DNA of 12,524 bases from Providencia sneebia DSM 19967 (GCF_000314895.2 NZ_CM001773.1:3406889-3419412), one strand, 5' to 3'; counted from the stretch's first letter, positions 1 to 7,998 are shown. The notes: a model not told the origin generated them from the sequence alone. Program-made: numbers and translations.

Positions 1-339
<339 letters not shown>

Positions 340-567
340 AAAGTGTTTGATGCTCAAAGAATCTTTACTGTCGCCTGATTTCCGAAGAAACCAGATTACC
401 TATTAGTTCATATGTATATGAATTAACGTGTTAGTCACTCTTCAAGACTTTTTCAATCAAATATTTTTTGATAGTGTCTTGTGAGTGCCCACACAGATTG
501 TCTGATAAATTGTTAAAGAGCGTTGCGACTATCTTTTTAATAGCGACCAAAGGTCTTTATCGCAATT
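340..567 (-). promoter_or_regulatory. rRNA operon leader (transcribed spacer before 16S)
   Basis: This is the transcribed region between promoter P2 and the 16S 5' end. It contains the boxA antitermination block (511-522) and, next to it, the conserved stretch that E. coli rrn leaders share down to GTGTGGGCACTC. Nearer the 16S gene are a perfect 8-bp stem closed by a UUCG tetraloop (375-394) and an AT-rich inverted repeat (403-426). The ~20 bases just before the 16S start resemble the E. coli segment that pairs with the 16S 3' flank for RNase III cleavage; the partner strand is outside the window. Two small plus-strand reading frames cross this region and I see no support for either. Confidence 0.8.
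483..522 (-). promoter_or_regulatory. rrn boxA / boxC-like antitermination element
   Basis: On the minus strand, CGCTCTTTAACA (511-522) matches the rrn boxA consensus TGCTCTTTAACA at 11 of 12 bases. It runs into the conserved ATTTATCAGACAATCTGTG segment and the GTGTGGGCACTC (boxC-like) sequence. In E. coli this RNA element binds NusB/NusE and builds the Rho-resistant transcription complex. The sequence match is direct; the function comes from the family. Confidence 0.88.
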
Positions 568-573
568 TGGCGT

Positions 574-602
574 ATATTACGCCTACCTTTTCGAGATGTC
601 AA
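574..602 (-). promoter_or_regulatory. rrn promoter P2
   Basis: On the minus strand there is a perfect -35 TTGACA (597-602), a 17-bp spacer (580-596) and a -10 TAATAT (574-579), followed by ACGCC. The position, about 240 bp before the 16S gene and about 180 bp downstream of P1, matches the tandem P1-P2 layout of enterobacterial rRNA operons. Transcription should start near 567. Confidence 0.9.
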
Positions 603-751
603 GCTTTTTTTCGCTTTTTCTTTTCAGAACATCTCGCTGCCGTTTTCGTTACCGCCAACTTAACATTAACTCGTTTAACTTCAAGTTGTTAACTGCGGCT
701 CCGTCACTCAGCGTTGCTTTGCATCGCCTTGTTCCTAGTCAGTGGATGCGC

Positions 752-804
752 ATTATAGGGAGCTGGAGAATTCTCGCAAGTGTTTTTTGCAAAAAATTAT
801 TTGA
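752..804 (-). promoter_or_regulatory. rrn promoter P1 with UP element
   Basis: On the minus strand the -35 is TTGCGA (774-779), the spacer is 16 bp, and the -10 is TATAAT (752-757). A GC-rich GCGC discriminator follows, as in E. coli rrn P1 promoters, where 16-bp spacing and this discriminator confer ppGpp/DksA and NTP control. Just upstream, 783-804 matches the UP-element consensus for RNA polymerase alpha-CTD binding (AAATAATTTTTT, a 2-3 base gap, then an A tract) with about one mismatch. Any Fis sites further upstream would have to lie inside the 3' end of gmhB, because only 24 bp separate the UP element from its stop codon. I could not assign a convincing Fis site. Confidence 0.92.
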
Positions 805-828
805 TTGCTTGCATATCACTCAAAACGT

Positions 829-1395
829 CTATTTTTTGATGTTTTTTATCATATTTGGCAGGTCAGAAATACTATCAATGACAAAATCCGAACTCTCTAT
901 TGCAGCTTCAGTGACTTCCTGACCACTTCTGACTAAAACTGTTGTACCAACATTTGCCGCTTTTCCAGCTTGCATGTCTGCTAGTTTATCTCCAACCATA
1001 TAAGAAGAAGCCATATCTATATTAAGAAAGGACTTAGCATCTAGTAACATGCCCGGTTTTGGTTTTCTGCAATCACAGTCAAGGCGATATATTTCATCCG
1101 TCGCCTCTGGATGATGAGGACAAAAATAGATCCCATCAAGGTCGATATCATGATCTGCTAATGACCAATCCATCCATTCTGTTAATTGCATGAAGTCATC
1201 TTCAGAATAAATTCCTCGTCCAATACCTGATTGGTTGGTCACGACCACCAGCGCATAGCCCATTTTTTTTAATTCAGCCATAGCTTCAATTGCGCCTTCA
1301 ATAAATTGAAAGTCATCAATTTTATGTACATAACCATGGTCAATATTGATTGTGCCATCTCTATCAAGAAAAATTGCTGGTATACCTTTGCTCAC
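829..1395 (-). CDS. gmhB: D-glycero-beta-D-manno-heptose 1,7-bisphosphate 7-phosphatase
   Basis: Cytoplasmic HAD-superfamily phosphatase that removes the C7 phosphate of heptose bisphosphate during synthesis of ADP-heptose for the LPS inner core. It aligns end to end with E. coli GmhB (191 aa). Counting from the first GTG, visible motifs are DRDGT (12-16; D12 nucleophile, D14 acid/base), TNQSGI (54-59), the zinc ligands C93, H95, C108 and C110, RKPKPG (111-116), and GDKLADM with the metal-binding D137. The gene opens with two consecutive GTG codons (1396-1398 and 1393-1395) after AGGAGT (1402-1407). The second GTG is preferred: it has the better ribosome-site spacing, and its product MSKGIPAIF lines up residue for residue with E. 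coli MAKSVPAIF. The first GTG would add one residue. The gene reads toward the rRNA operon with no terminator between them. Confidence 0.96.
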   Translation of the reverse strand: MSKGIPAIFLDRDGTINIDHGYVHKIDDFQFIEGAIEAMAELKKMGYALVVVTNQSGIGRGIYSEDDFMQLTEWMDWSLADHDIDLDGIYFCPHHPEATDEIYRLDCDCRKPKPGMLLDAKSFLNIDMASSYMVGDKLADMQAGKAANVGTTVLVRSGQEVTEAAIESSDFVIDSISDLPNMIKNIKK

Positions 1396-1479
1396 CACTT
1401 TACTCCTAAAAATTTATGTCATTTAAGTATCTCATGAAAATAAAATAAATGAGAACATAATAAATTAAGGTAATCTTTA

Positions 1480-1508
1480 TTGACTTGGACGTCTAGACGC
1501 CTTAACAT
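1480..1508 (+). promoter_or_regulatory. promoter of metNIQ
   Basis: A -35 TTGACT (1480-1485) and a -10 TAACAT (1503-1508) are separated by exactly 17 bp, with transcription expected near 1515 and metN starting at 1566. The -35 matches consensus at 5 of 6 bases and the -10 at 4 of 6. The spacer is almost wholly occupied by two met boxes, so bound MetJ would sit directly on the core promoter. Confidence 0.75.
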
Positions 1509-1534
1509 CCGATCTAGTTAGATTTAATGTCTAA
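1487..1534 (+). promoter_or_regulatory. MetJ operator: tandem met boxes
   Basis: Two adjacent 8-mers, GGACGTCT (1487-1494) and AGACGCCT (1495-1502), each match the met-box consensus AGACGTCT at 7 of 8 positions. In register after them come weaker 8-mers (TAACATCC at 1503-1510 with 4 of 8). A further partial box, TAATGTCT at 1525-1532 (5 of 8), is out of register. MetJ with S-adenosylmethionine binds such tandem boxes cooperatively and represses methionine genes, including metNIQ in E. coli. The box matches are direct; repression here is inferred. Confidence 0.82.
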
Positions 1535-1565
1535 AAATTAATTCCTATATATTTAGAAGAAATAA

Positions 1566-2597
1566 ATGATAAAGCTCTCGAATATTAATAAAGTTTTCCA
1601 ACAAGGAAACCGTAACATACAAGCTTTGACTAACATCAGCTTGCATGTTCCTGCTGGACAAGTCTACGGTGTGATAGGTGCTTCTGGTGCAGGTAAAAGT
1701 ACTTTAATCCGTTGCGTCAATATGCTTGAACGGCCGACATCAGGACAGGTTATTGTTGATGGACAAGATTTAACTGCACTACCTGAAAAGTCATTGACGA
1801 GAGCTCGTCGTGGTATTGGCATGATTTTCCAGCATTTTAATCTGTTATCATCACGTAATGTCTTTGATAACGTCGCATTACCATTAGAACTGGATAATAC
1901 ACCAAAAGAGAAAATTAAAGAGCGCGTGAATGAGTTGCTTGAGCTTGTTGGTTTAAGTGATAAAAAGGATGCTTATCCTGCCAATCTTTCCGGTGGTCAA
2001 AAGCAACGTGTTGCGATTGCTCGTGCTTTAGCAAATTCACCAAAAGTTTTATTGTGCGATGAAGCGACCAGTGCACTAGATCCTGCAACTACGCGTTCTA
2101 TCCTTGAATTACTTAAGGATATTAACCGTAGATTAGGTTTAACTATTTTGTTAATCACCCACGAGATGGATGTGGTTAAACGTATTTGTGACCATGTTGC
2201 TGTTATCAGTGGCGGTCAATTAATTGAACAAGATAAAGTGAGTGAAGTTTTCTCTCACCCTAAAACACCAGTTGCCCAAGAGTTTATTAAATCTACTTTG
2301 GTCATCGATATTCCGGATGATTACAGTGAAAAACTAAAAAGCTCACCAGCTGAAGGTTTATCGCCATTACTGAAACTTGAATTCACAGGTCAGTCAGTCG
2401 ATGCTCCTTTGATTTCCATCGCTGTACGTAAATTTGACATAGATATTAATATACTGAGTTCCCAAATTGATTATGCCGGTGGTGTGAAATTTGGCGTTAT
2501 GCTAGCTGAAATACACGGGGTCAATGGTGGAGTTGAGTCAACAATTGAATTTTTGAAAGAGCATCATGTCAAAGTAGAGGTTTTGGGTTATGTCTGA
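1566..2597 (+). CDS. metN: methionine ABC transporter, ATP-binding subunit MetN
   Basis: ATPase of the MetNIQ importer, which takes up L- and D-methionine across the inner membrane as a MetN2-MetI2 complex fed by MetQ. The 343 residues equal the E. coli length. The sequence shows Walker [10 protein letters not shown] (38-46), Q-loop Q89, the ABC signature LSGGQ (141-145), Walker B VLLCDE (161-166, catalytic E166) and switch histidine H199. The C-terminal part, about 265-343, is the ACT-like regulatory domain that binds methionine and inhibits transport when the cell is replete (trans-inhibition). It is the first gene of the operon. AGAAGA at 1555-1560, five bases before the ATG, serves as ribosome site. 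Its stop codon overlaps the start of metI. Confidence 0.98.
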   Translation: MIKLSNINKVFQQGNRNIQALTNISLHVPAGQVYGVIGASGAGKSTLIRCVNMLERPTSGQVIVDGQDLTALPEKSLTRARRGIGMIFQHFNLLSSRNVFDNVALPLELDNTPKEKIKERVNELLELVGLSDKKDAYPANLSGGQKQRVAIARALANSPKVLLCDEATSALDPATTRSILELLKDINRRLGLTILLITHEMDVVKRICDHVAVISGGQLIEQDKVSEVFSHPKTPVAQEFIKSTLVIDIPDDYSEKLKSSPAEGLSPLLKLEFTGQSVDAPLISIAVRKFDIDINILSSQIDYAGGVKFGVMLAEIHGVNGGVESTIEFLKEHHVKVEVLGYV

Positions 2598-3243
2598 AGG
2601 AATGATTGCACTACTTATATCAGGAACGATTGATACTATTATCATGACATTCGTTTCTGCAATTTTAGGGTTCTTACTAGGTGTGCCTACTGGCGTTCTA
2701 CTTTACGTGACCCGTCGTGGACAAGTCATGGAAAATACTGTGCTTTATGCAGTTATTTCAGCAGTTGTGAATATTTTCCGTTCAATTCCATTTATCATTT
2801 TATTAGTATGGATAAGCCCATTTACAAAGTTTTTAGTGGGATCAGCGATTGGTATCGAAGGCGCGATTGTTCCACTGACTGTTGGTGCCATCCCATTCAT
2901 TGCTCGAATGGTTGAAAATACATTATTAGAAGTTCCAAGTGGCTTAATCGAAGCTTCAAGAGCAATGGGCGTTACACCACTACAAATTATCCGTAAAATT
3001 TTATTACCAGAATCATTATCAGGGATTATCAATGCAGCAACGATCACCTTGATTATGTTAGTCGGTTATTCAGCAATGGGCGGTGCAGTTGGCTCCGGTG
3101 GTTTAGGGCAAATTGCAATGCAATATGGATATTACACTTATAATCCATTAGTTATGAATACCGTTCTTGTCCTATTAATTATCATAGTATTCATCATTCA
3201 ATTTACGGGTGAATATCTGATGAAGAAAGTGTCACACAAATAG
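2590..3243 (+). CDS. metI: methionine ABC transporter, permease subunit MetI
   Basis: Inner-membrane permease of the MetNIQ methionine importer. Its 217 residues match E. coli MetI in length and closely in sequence. About five hydrophobic segments are visible (roughly 14-40, 52-78, 85-105, 145-168 and 187-207), as expected for this small type I permease fold. The cytoplasmic coupling loop carries the EAA motif (EASRAMG at 121-127, then LLPES around 138-142), which docks on the MetN Q-loop region. The start ATG lies inside the last codons of metN: ATGTCTGA provides both the metI start and the metN stop, an 8-base overlap that implies translational coupling and matched MetN:MetI production. Confidence 0.98.
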   Translation: MSEGMIALLISGTIDTIIMTFVSAILGFLLGVPTGVLLYVTRRGQVMENTVLYAVISAVVNIFRSIPFIILLVWISPFTKFLVGSAIGIEGAIVPLTVGAIPFIARMVENTLLEVPSGLIEASRAMGVTPLQIIRKILLPESLSGIINAATITLIMLVGYSAMGGAVGSGGLGQIAMQYGYYTYNPLVMNTVLVLLIIIVFIIQFTGEYLMKKVSHK

Positions 3244-3255
3244 TCTCTACAATAG

Positions 3256-3273
3256 CAGCGCCGTTTTGGTGCT
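3256..3273 (+). other. small intercistronic hairpin between metI and metQ
   Basis: AGCGCC (3257-3262), loop GTTTT, GGTGCT (3268-3273) form a 6-bp stem with one G-U pair in the 59-base gap before metQ. There is no U tract after it, so it is not a terminator. It could act as an mRNA-end stabiliser or a partial attenuator that sets the metQ level. This is a structural observation only. Confidence 0.35.
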
Positions 3274-3302
3274 ATAAAAGAAGCGTTAAAGGGGTATTAC
3301 CT

Positions 3303-4124
3303 ATGTCAATTAAATTCAAATCTATTGCAGTTGTCGGCGCGCTATTAGGTACATTAGCTCTAGCAGGCTGTGGTGAAAAGCAAAAAGATCCAAATAACAT
3401 CAAAGTGGGTGTTATCATGGGTAAAGAGTTAGAAGTGGCTGAAGTTGCGCAGAAAGTTGCAAAAGAAAAATATGGGCTAAATGTTGAACTTGTTGCTTTT
3501 AATGATTTTGTTCTGCCAAATGAAGCACTCAGCAAAGGTGATATTGATGCTAACGCATTCCAACATAAACCTTATCTTGATCAGCAAATTAAAGATAGAA
3601 ATTATAAAATAACACCAGTAGGTAATACTTTTATTTACCCTATTGCGGGCTACTCAAAACAAATTAAATCTATTGATGAACTAGCAGATGGCGCACAAGT
3701 TGCATTACCAAATGACCCAACTAACTTAGGTCGCTCATTATTATTACTGCAACAACAAGGTTTAATCACATTAAAAGAGGGCACAGGTTTGCTGCCAACT
3801 ATTTTGGATGTTGTTGAAAATCCAAAAGGCTTAAAATTTATTGAGTTAGAAGCACCGCAATTACCTCGCGCGCTTGATGACCAAAAAATTGCCTTAGCTA
3901 TCATCAACACAACTTGGGCAAGCAGTGCAACACCAAAACTTACTCCAGCAAAAGATGGTTTATTTGTTGAAGATAAAGAATCTCCATACGTTAACTTAAT
4001 TGTTGCTCGTGACGATAATAAAGATAGCGAAAATGTGAAGAAATTTATTGAAGCGTATCAATCAGATGAAGTCGCTAAGAAAGCAGATGAAGTTTTCGAT
4101 GGTGGTGCTGTTAAAGGTTGGTAA
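3303..4124 (+). CDS. metQ: methionine ABC transporter, substrate-binding lipoprotein MetQ
   Basis: Methionine-binding lipoprotein (NlpA family, periplasmic-binding fold) that delivers methionine to the MetNI channel. The 273 residues follow E. coli MetQ (271 aa) throughout. It has a signal peptide with a charged start (K4, K6), a hydrophobic core and the lipobox LAGC (20-23), so C23 would be acylated. There is no Asp at +2, as in E. coli MetQ. Family-typical stretches are IKVGVIMGKE near 34-43, NEALSKGDIDANAFQHKPYLDQQ near 73-95, and the C-terminal GGAVKGW. GGGG at 3291-3294, eight bases before the ATG, is the ribosome site. It is the last gene of the operon, followed by a strong terminator. 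Confidence 0.98.
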   Translation: MSIKFKSIAVVGALLGTLALAGCGEKQKDPNNIKVGVIMGKELEVAEVAQKVAKEKYGLNVELVAFNDFVLPNEALSKGDIDANAFQHKPYLDQQIKDRNYKITPVGNTFIYPIAGYSKQIKSIDELADGAQVALPNDPTNLGRSLLLLQQQGLITLKEGTGLLPTILDVVENPKGLKFIELEAPQLPRALDDQKIALAIINTTWASSATPKLTPAKDGLFVEDKESPYVNLIVARDDNKDSENVKKFIEAYQSDEVAKKADEVFDGGAVKGW

Positions 4125-4153
4125 TCTTTTTTATTAATTAGAAACAATTTAAT

Positions 4154-4188
4154 ATACTAGATGACTTATTGTCATCTAGTATTTTTTT
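4154..4188 (+). terminator. rho-independent terminator of metNIQ
   Basis: A perfect 12-bp stem (4154-4165 pairing with 4171-4182) with a TTATT loop is followed by a run of seven T. It lies 30 bases after the metQ stop and ends the methionine operon before rcsF. Confidence 0.92.
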
Positions 4189-4252
4189 GTATTAAAAACA
4201 CACAAAACACAGCAAGAATATATTTCCAATACTTATAATAAAGGAAAAACTT

Positions 4253-4657
4253 ATGAGATTGTTATTACCCACCCTTATGATTTTTGTCTTAACGGGGTGC
4301 GGAATGAATCAACAGATTTATAAAAATCAGAATAAAGGCTTTTCGAGTATGAAGTTGTCTAAGCCAGTCACTCAGAAAAAAGCCAAAGAAAAAAAATCAA
4401 ATGTTAAGTTAATGAATAGCCCAGAAGAACTTCTTGGTATGCCTTTTCGAGATCTTGGTATTGTTTCAGGCGAATCTTGTCGTGCAAATGTTCAAAGTCC
4501 ACCAGCAAGTGTGACAACAGCAAAAAATAGCATGTTAGTGAAAGCCGCTTACATTGCCGCGGATGCGGTGCTTTTACATCAATGTCAGACTCTGACTTAT
4601 CCAGGCTGCTTTCAAGCAACAATTTGTGAAGGTAGTGCTGTACAAATTATCAATTAA
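4253..4657 (+). CDS. rcsF: Rcs stress sensor outer-membrane lipoprotein RcsF
   Basis: Surface and periplasm-exposed lipoprotein that detects outer-membrane and peptidoglycan damage and signals through IgaA to the Rcs phosphorelay. Length (134 aa) equals E. coli RcsF. The signal peptide ends in the lipobox LTGC (13-16, acylated C16). The folded domain (about 52-134) keeps the hallmark MPFRDLGIVSGESC stretch and the four cysteines (C76, C111, C119, C125) that form the two non-consecutive disulfides needed for function. The linker (17-52) differs from E. coli: it has ten lysines and only one proline, where E. coli has many prolines. AAGGA at 4241-4245 is the ribosome site. trmO follows after only 5 bases. 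Confidence 0.95.
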   Translation: MRLLLPTLMIFVLTGCGMNQQIYKNQNKGFSSMKLSKPVTQKKAKEKKSNVKLMNSPEELLGMPFRDLGIVSGESCRANVQSPPASVTTAKNSMLVKAAYIAADAVLLHQCQTLTYPGCFQATICEGSAVQIIN

Positions 4658-4662
4658 AATAA

Positions 4663-5382
4663 ATGAAATCATTTGAATGTAATATCATCGGCCATATTGA
4701 ATCGCCTTATAAAGAGAAATTTGCTATCCCACGCCAGCCTGGACTCGTTTCGTCGGGAACAGGACGCCTGCATTTATACCCACCTTATAATGATCCAAAC
4801 GCAATGCGAGGATTAACTCAATTTAGTCATATTTGGGTTCTTTTTGTTTTTCATCAAACCATGAATGGTGGATGGAAACCATTAGTTAGGCCACCACGAT
4901 TGGGGGGAAATGACAAAATAGGCGTCTTCGCTACGCGCTCTACCTTTAGGCCCAACCCGATTGGTATGTCATTGATTGAATTAAAAGGAATTAGCCAAAA
5001 GAGTAATAATGTTATTTTAGAATTAGGAAGCTTAGATTTAGTGGATGGCACCCCAGTTATTGATATAAAACCCTATTTACCTTTTGCTGAAGCCATTCCT
5101 GATGCAAAAGCTGGATTTGCACAAGATGCACCTTCAGATGATATGCAAGTTATTTTCCATCCGCAGGTACAAAAAGCATTAACAGAATATGAAGTACAAT
5201 ACCCGGGGATACAGAAATTTATACAGCAGGTCTTAATGCAAGATCCCAGACCTGCTTATAAAAAAAATTCTGCCGAAATTCGTGATTATGCCGTCCATTT
5301 ATTAAATTTTAATGTTCGTTGGAGAGTCATTGATAATGTGACGGAAATATTTGCTATCGAACCTTATGAAAAAACGGTTTAA
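4663..5382 (+). CDS. trmO: tRNA (N6-threonylcarbamoyladenosine(37)-N6)-methyltransferase TrmO
   Basis: SAM-dependent enzyme (formerly TsaA/YaeB) that methylates t6A at position 37 of certain ANN-decoding tRNAs, such as tRNA-Thr(GGU), to m6t6A. The 239 residues align with E. coli TrmO (235 aa) from the first methionine. Conserved blocks are SPYKEKF (14-20), RPPRLGG (76-82), FATRSTFRPNPIG (89-101), VDGTPVIDIKPYLPF (127-141) and DPRPAY (194-199). The N-terminal half is the all-beta SAM-binding UPF0066 domain and the C-terminal part is the smaller RNA-side domain. The ATG is 5 bases after the rcsF stop and I see no good Shine-Dalgarno sequence, so translation may depend on ribosomes finishing rcsF. 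The pair is likely cotranscribed. Confidence 0.97.
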   Translation: MKSFECNIIGHIESPYKEKFAIPRQPGLVSSGTGRLHLYPPYNDPNAMRGLTQFSHIWVLFVFHQTMNGGWKPLVRPPRLGGNDKIGVFATRSTFRPNPIGMSLIELKGISQKSNNVILELGSLDLVDGTPVIDIKPYLPFAEAIPDAKAGFAQDAPSDDMQVIFHPQVQKALTEYEVQYPGIQKFIQQVLMQDPRPAYKKNSAEIRDYAVHLLNFNVRWRVIDNVTEIFAIEPYEKTV

Positions 5383-5434
5383 CCCCTTTTGGCAAAGCAC
5401 AGTCACTGGTAGACTAGCTCTTTATCATGCTGCA

Positions 5435-5462
5435 TTTGCAGCCTAGATTGATTTGGTAATAT
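5435..5462 (+). promoter_or_regulatory. possible promoter of proS
   Basis: In the 121-base gap before proS, TTTGCA (5435-5440), a 16-bp spacer and TAATAT (5457-5462) form a moderate sigma-70 match, with transcription expected near 5470. No terminator is visible after trmO, so proS could also receive read-through from rcsF-trmO. Confidence 0.35.
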
Positions 5463-5503
5463 GACTTATTGCCATAACCCGTTGTTCTAATGGAACCTAT
5501 ACA

Positions 5504-7231
5504 ATGCGTACTAGCAAATATCTGCTCTCAACATTAAAAGAGACTCCTGCGGATGCCGAAGTAATCAGCCATCAATTGATGCTTCGCGCAGGAATGATCC
5601 GTAAACTTGCATCTGGACTTTATGATTGGCTGCCGACTGGTGTCCGTGTTCTACGTAAAGTCGAGAACATTATTCGTGAAGAAATGGAAAATGCAGGCTC
5701 AATTGAAGTTTCTTTACCCGTCGTTCAACCCGCCGACCTATGGCTAGAGAGCGGCCGCTGGGAACAGTATGGTCCAGAATTGCTGCGTTTTACTGATCGC
5801 GGAGAGCGCCCTTTTGTCTTAGGTCCAACTCATGAAGAAGTCATTACGGATTTAGTACGTAATGAAATTACTTCATATAAACAACTACCACTGAACTTAT
5901 TCCAGATTCAAACTAAATTCCGTGATGAAGTTCGCCCTCGCTTTGGTATCATGCGCTCTCGCGAATTTATCATGAAAGATGCTTATTCTTTCCATACATC
6001 GCAAGAATCATTACAAGAAACGTATGATGCAATGTATGAAGCTTATAGCAAAATCTTTACTCGAATTGGTTTTGATTTCCGCGCTGTACAAGCAGATACA
6101 GGTTCTATTGGTGGAAATGCGTCTCATGAATTCCAAGTGCTTGCACAAAGTGGTGAAGATGACATCGTCTTTTCAACGGAATCTGATTTTGCAGCAAACA
6201 TCGAATTGGCAGAAGCTATTGCGCCATTAACACCTCGCCAAGCACCAACTGAAGAAATGCGACTTGTTGATACACCAAATGCTAAAACAATTGCAGAATT
6301 AGTTGAGCAATTTGGTTTACCAATTGAAAAAACGGTCAAAACTTTAATTGTTCGTGCGAAAAAAGATTCTGGTCATACATTAGTGGCTTTGCTTATTCGT
6401 GGCGACCATGAACTGAATGAAGTCAAAGCAGAAAAACATCCATTAGTTGCGAGCCCACTTGAATTTGCTTCAGAAGAAGAAATCAAAGCTGCTATTAATG
6501 CTGCTCCAGGTTCATTAGGCCCAATCAATATGCCTCTGCCTATCGTCATTGATCGCAGTGTTGCGACGATGAGTGATTTCGGTGCGGGTGCAAATATTGA
6601 TGGTAAACACTATTTTGGTATCAACTGGGAACGTGATTTACCTCAGCCAGAAACTTTTGATTTACGTAATGTTGTTAATGGTGACCCAAGCCCAGATGGC
6701 AAAGGAACATTATTAATCAAACGTGGTATTGAAGTTGGTCATATTTTCCAACTTGGCACTAAATATTCTGAAGCGATGAAAGCCTCAGTACAAAATGAAG
6801 AAGGCCATAATCAAATCGTCACCATGGGTTGCTATGGTATTGGTGTAACACGTATTGTTGCCGCTGCAATTGAGCAGAGCCATGATGATCGCGGTATCAT
6901 TTGGTCAGATGCTATTGCGCCATTCCAAGTAGCAATTTTACCAATGAATATGCACAAATCTTATCGTGTCAAAGAAGTTGCTGAAAAACTTTATGCTGAT
7001 TTAAAAGCACAAGGAATTGAAGTTATTTTTGATGACCGCAAAGAACGCCCTGGTGTTATGTTTGCTGATATGGAACTGATTGGCGTGCCATATACCATTG
7101 TTATTGGTGACCGTAATTTAGATAGTAACCAAGTTGAATATAAAGCTCGCCGTAGTGATGAAAAATCATTGGTCGGACTTGATAATGTTGTGAGTTTCTT
7201 AAAAGAAAAACTCTCAAGCAACCTGAGTTAA
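5504..7231 (+). CDS. proS: prolyl-tRNA synthetase (bacterial type, with editing domain)
   Basis: Class II aminoacyl-tRNA synthetase that charges tRNA-Pro with proline in the cytoplasm. The 575 residues compare with 572 in E. coli. The catalytic core carries GPTHEE (107-112), motif 2 [17 protein letters not shown] (139-155) and motif 3 GCYGIGVTR (442-450). The insertion between motifs 2 and 3 (about 224-405) is the YbaK-like editing domain that hydrolyses Ala-tRNA-Pro; K279, the key editing lysine in E. coli, falls at the same number here, and the GxxxP loop (GSLGP, 336-340) is present. The C-terminal anticodon-binding domain (about 470-565) includes [22 protein letters not shown] at 5494-5496 is a weak ribosome site. 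The start agrees with the E. coli N terminus MRTS. Confidence 0.98.
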   Translation: MRTSKYLLSTLKETPADAEVISHQLMLRAGMIRKLASGLYDWLPTGVRVLRKVENIIREEMENAGSIEVSLPVVQPADLWLESGRWEQYGPELLRFTDRGERPFVLGPTHEEVITDLVRNEITSYKQLPLNLFQIQTKFRDEVRPRFGIMRSREFIMKDAYSFHTSQESLQETYDAMYEAYSKIFTRIGFDFRAVQADTGSIGGNASHEFQVLAQSGEDDIVFSTESDFAANIELAEAIAPLTPRQAPTEEMRLVDTPNAKTIAELVEQFGLPIEKTVKTLIVRAKKDSGHTLVALLIRGDHELNEVKAEKHPLVASPLEFASEEEIKAAINAAPGSLGPINMPLPIVIDRSVATMSDFGAGANIDGKHYFGINWERDLPQPETFDLRNVVNGDPSPDGKGTLLIKRGIEVGHIFQLGTKYSEAMKASVQNEEGHNQIVTMGCYGIGVTRIVAAAIEQSHDDRGIIWSDAIAPFQVAILPMNMHKSYRVKEVAEKLYADLKAQGIEVIFDDRKERPGVMFADMELIGVPYTIVIGDRNLDSNQVEYKARRSDEKSLVGLDNVVSFLKEKLSSNLS

Positions 7232-7252
7232 TCACCTTCTAACCCATAATAC

Positions 7253-7294
7253 AAAATGCCCTCAAAGTAGATAGTTAATACTTGAGGGCATTTT
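7253..7294. terminator. bidirectional terminator between proS and nlpE
   Basis: A 13-bp perfect stem (7253-7265 with 7282-7294) has a 16-base loop, AAAA at its left foot and TTTT at its right foot. GC-rich pairs (GCCCTC/GAGGGC) lie in the middle. The A and T flanks allow termination in both directions, so it serves the converging proS and nlpE transcripts. Confidence 0.88.
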
Positions 7295-7341
7295 ATTTAT
7301 TATCTAATTTAGTCCATTTATACTAAATCAGTTCAACATCA

Positions 7342-7998
7342 TTATTTGCAAGAAGTTGATTTATCAAACATGATCTCACCTGTTTGTACTAAAGCAGGAT
7401 CGAAAAGTCCATCTTCCATTGAAGGTCTAACGGTATAGTATCCTTCAATTTCAGCATATACAGGGGTTCCACCTGTGACACCTGTCGCACTATAGCCTTT
7501 TTCAAGCTCTAACCCTTCCGCTGCAAATTGACGGCCTGTTTTACATTCTGTAAATGTGGCTGCATCAGCAAAGTAGCGATACTCACCGATTTTCTTACTT
7601 GGTGCGACTTGCTTTAATGTATAGTTCAACTCTGAATCAATTTTATTACCTTCTTGATCCAGTAATGTCATTGATTTGTCATCGGTTGATGGTAAGAAGT
7701 AAGCTCGTTCACCTTTCGCATTTGTCATGCGTAATTTATTACCATCTTTAGCCCATGTACCAGTTTCATTAAATGTTTGATCGCCATCGCGAGTACCTAA
7801 GTACACTAATTGTTCAACATAGGTACCATCTTGATTAACCAGCAATGTTGCTTCAATACCTGAACAATCAGCACAAGGTATAATGCCAGTATAAGCTCTG
7901 TCTATGTAGGTTACTTTAGGCTCTTTAGTCACCGTTTGGCAGCCTACTACAGTTATTACACTCATCGCTATTAATGCTGAAAATAGTGATTTTTTCAT
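7342..7998 (-). CDS. nlpE: envelope stress lipoprotein NlpE (CutF)
   Basis: Outer-membrane lipoprotein that activates the Cpx envelope stress response through CpxA, on surface contact or when lipoprotein trafficking or disulfide formation fails. The signal peptide ends in the lipobox VVGC (17-20, acylated C20). The N-terminal domain has the CxxC motif (PCADCSG, C42 and C45), followed by GTYVEQLVYLG and ETGTWAKDGNKL blocks as in E. coli. The C-terminal domain has YFADAATFTEC (C152) and a final C217, the pair expected to form the redox-sensing disulfide. At 218 aa it is about 18 residues shorter than E. coli NlpE, mostly in the linker after the lipid anchor and in the C-terminal half; both domains look complete. 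AGGAGA at 8007-8012 is the ribosome site, 8 bases before the ATG. Confidence 0.94.
   Translation of the reverse strand: MKKSLFSALIAMSVITVVGCQTVTKEPKVTYIDRAYTGIIPCADCSGIEATLLVNQDGTYVEQLVYLGTRDGDQTFNETGTWAKDGNKLRMTNAKGERAYFLPSTDDKSMTLLDQEGNKIDSELNYTLKQVAPSKKIGEYRYFADAATFTECKTGRQFAAEGLELEKGYSATGVTGGTPVYAEIEGYYTVRPSMEDGLFDPALVQTGEIMFDKSTSCK

Noticed and set aside
468..922. Two plus-strand reading frames (74 and 108 codons) across the rRNA leader and promoters
   Set aside because: They overlap boxA, P1, P2 and the end of gmhB on the opposite strand, have low-complexity Phe/Ser/Leu-rich products and no recognisable family. They are chance frames in regulatory DNA.
1430..1454. TCTCAT...ATGAGA repeat between gmhB and metN
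   Set aside because: Only six pairs with a 13-base AT spacer and no consistent promoter nearby; expected by chance in such DNA.
4234..4239. Perfect TATAAT just before rcsF, considered as its promoter
   Set aside because: It would start transcription near 4246, removing the AAGGA ribosome site at 4241-4245, and there is no -35 at 16-18 bp. It is more likely AT-rich coincidence; the real rcsF promoter is unresolved.
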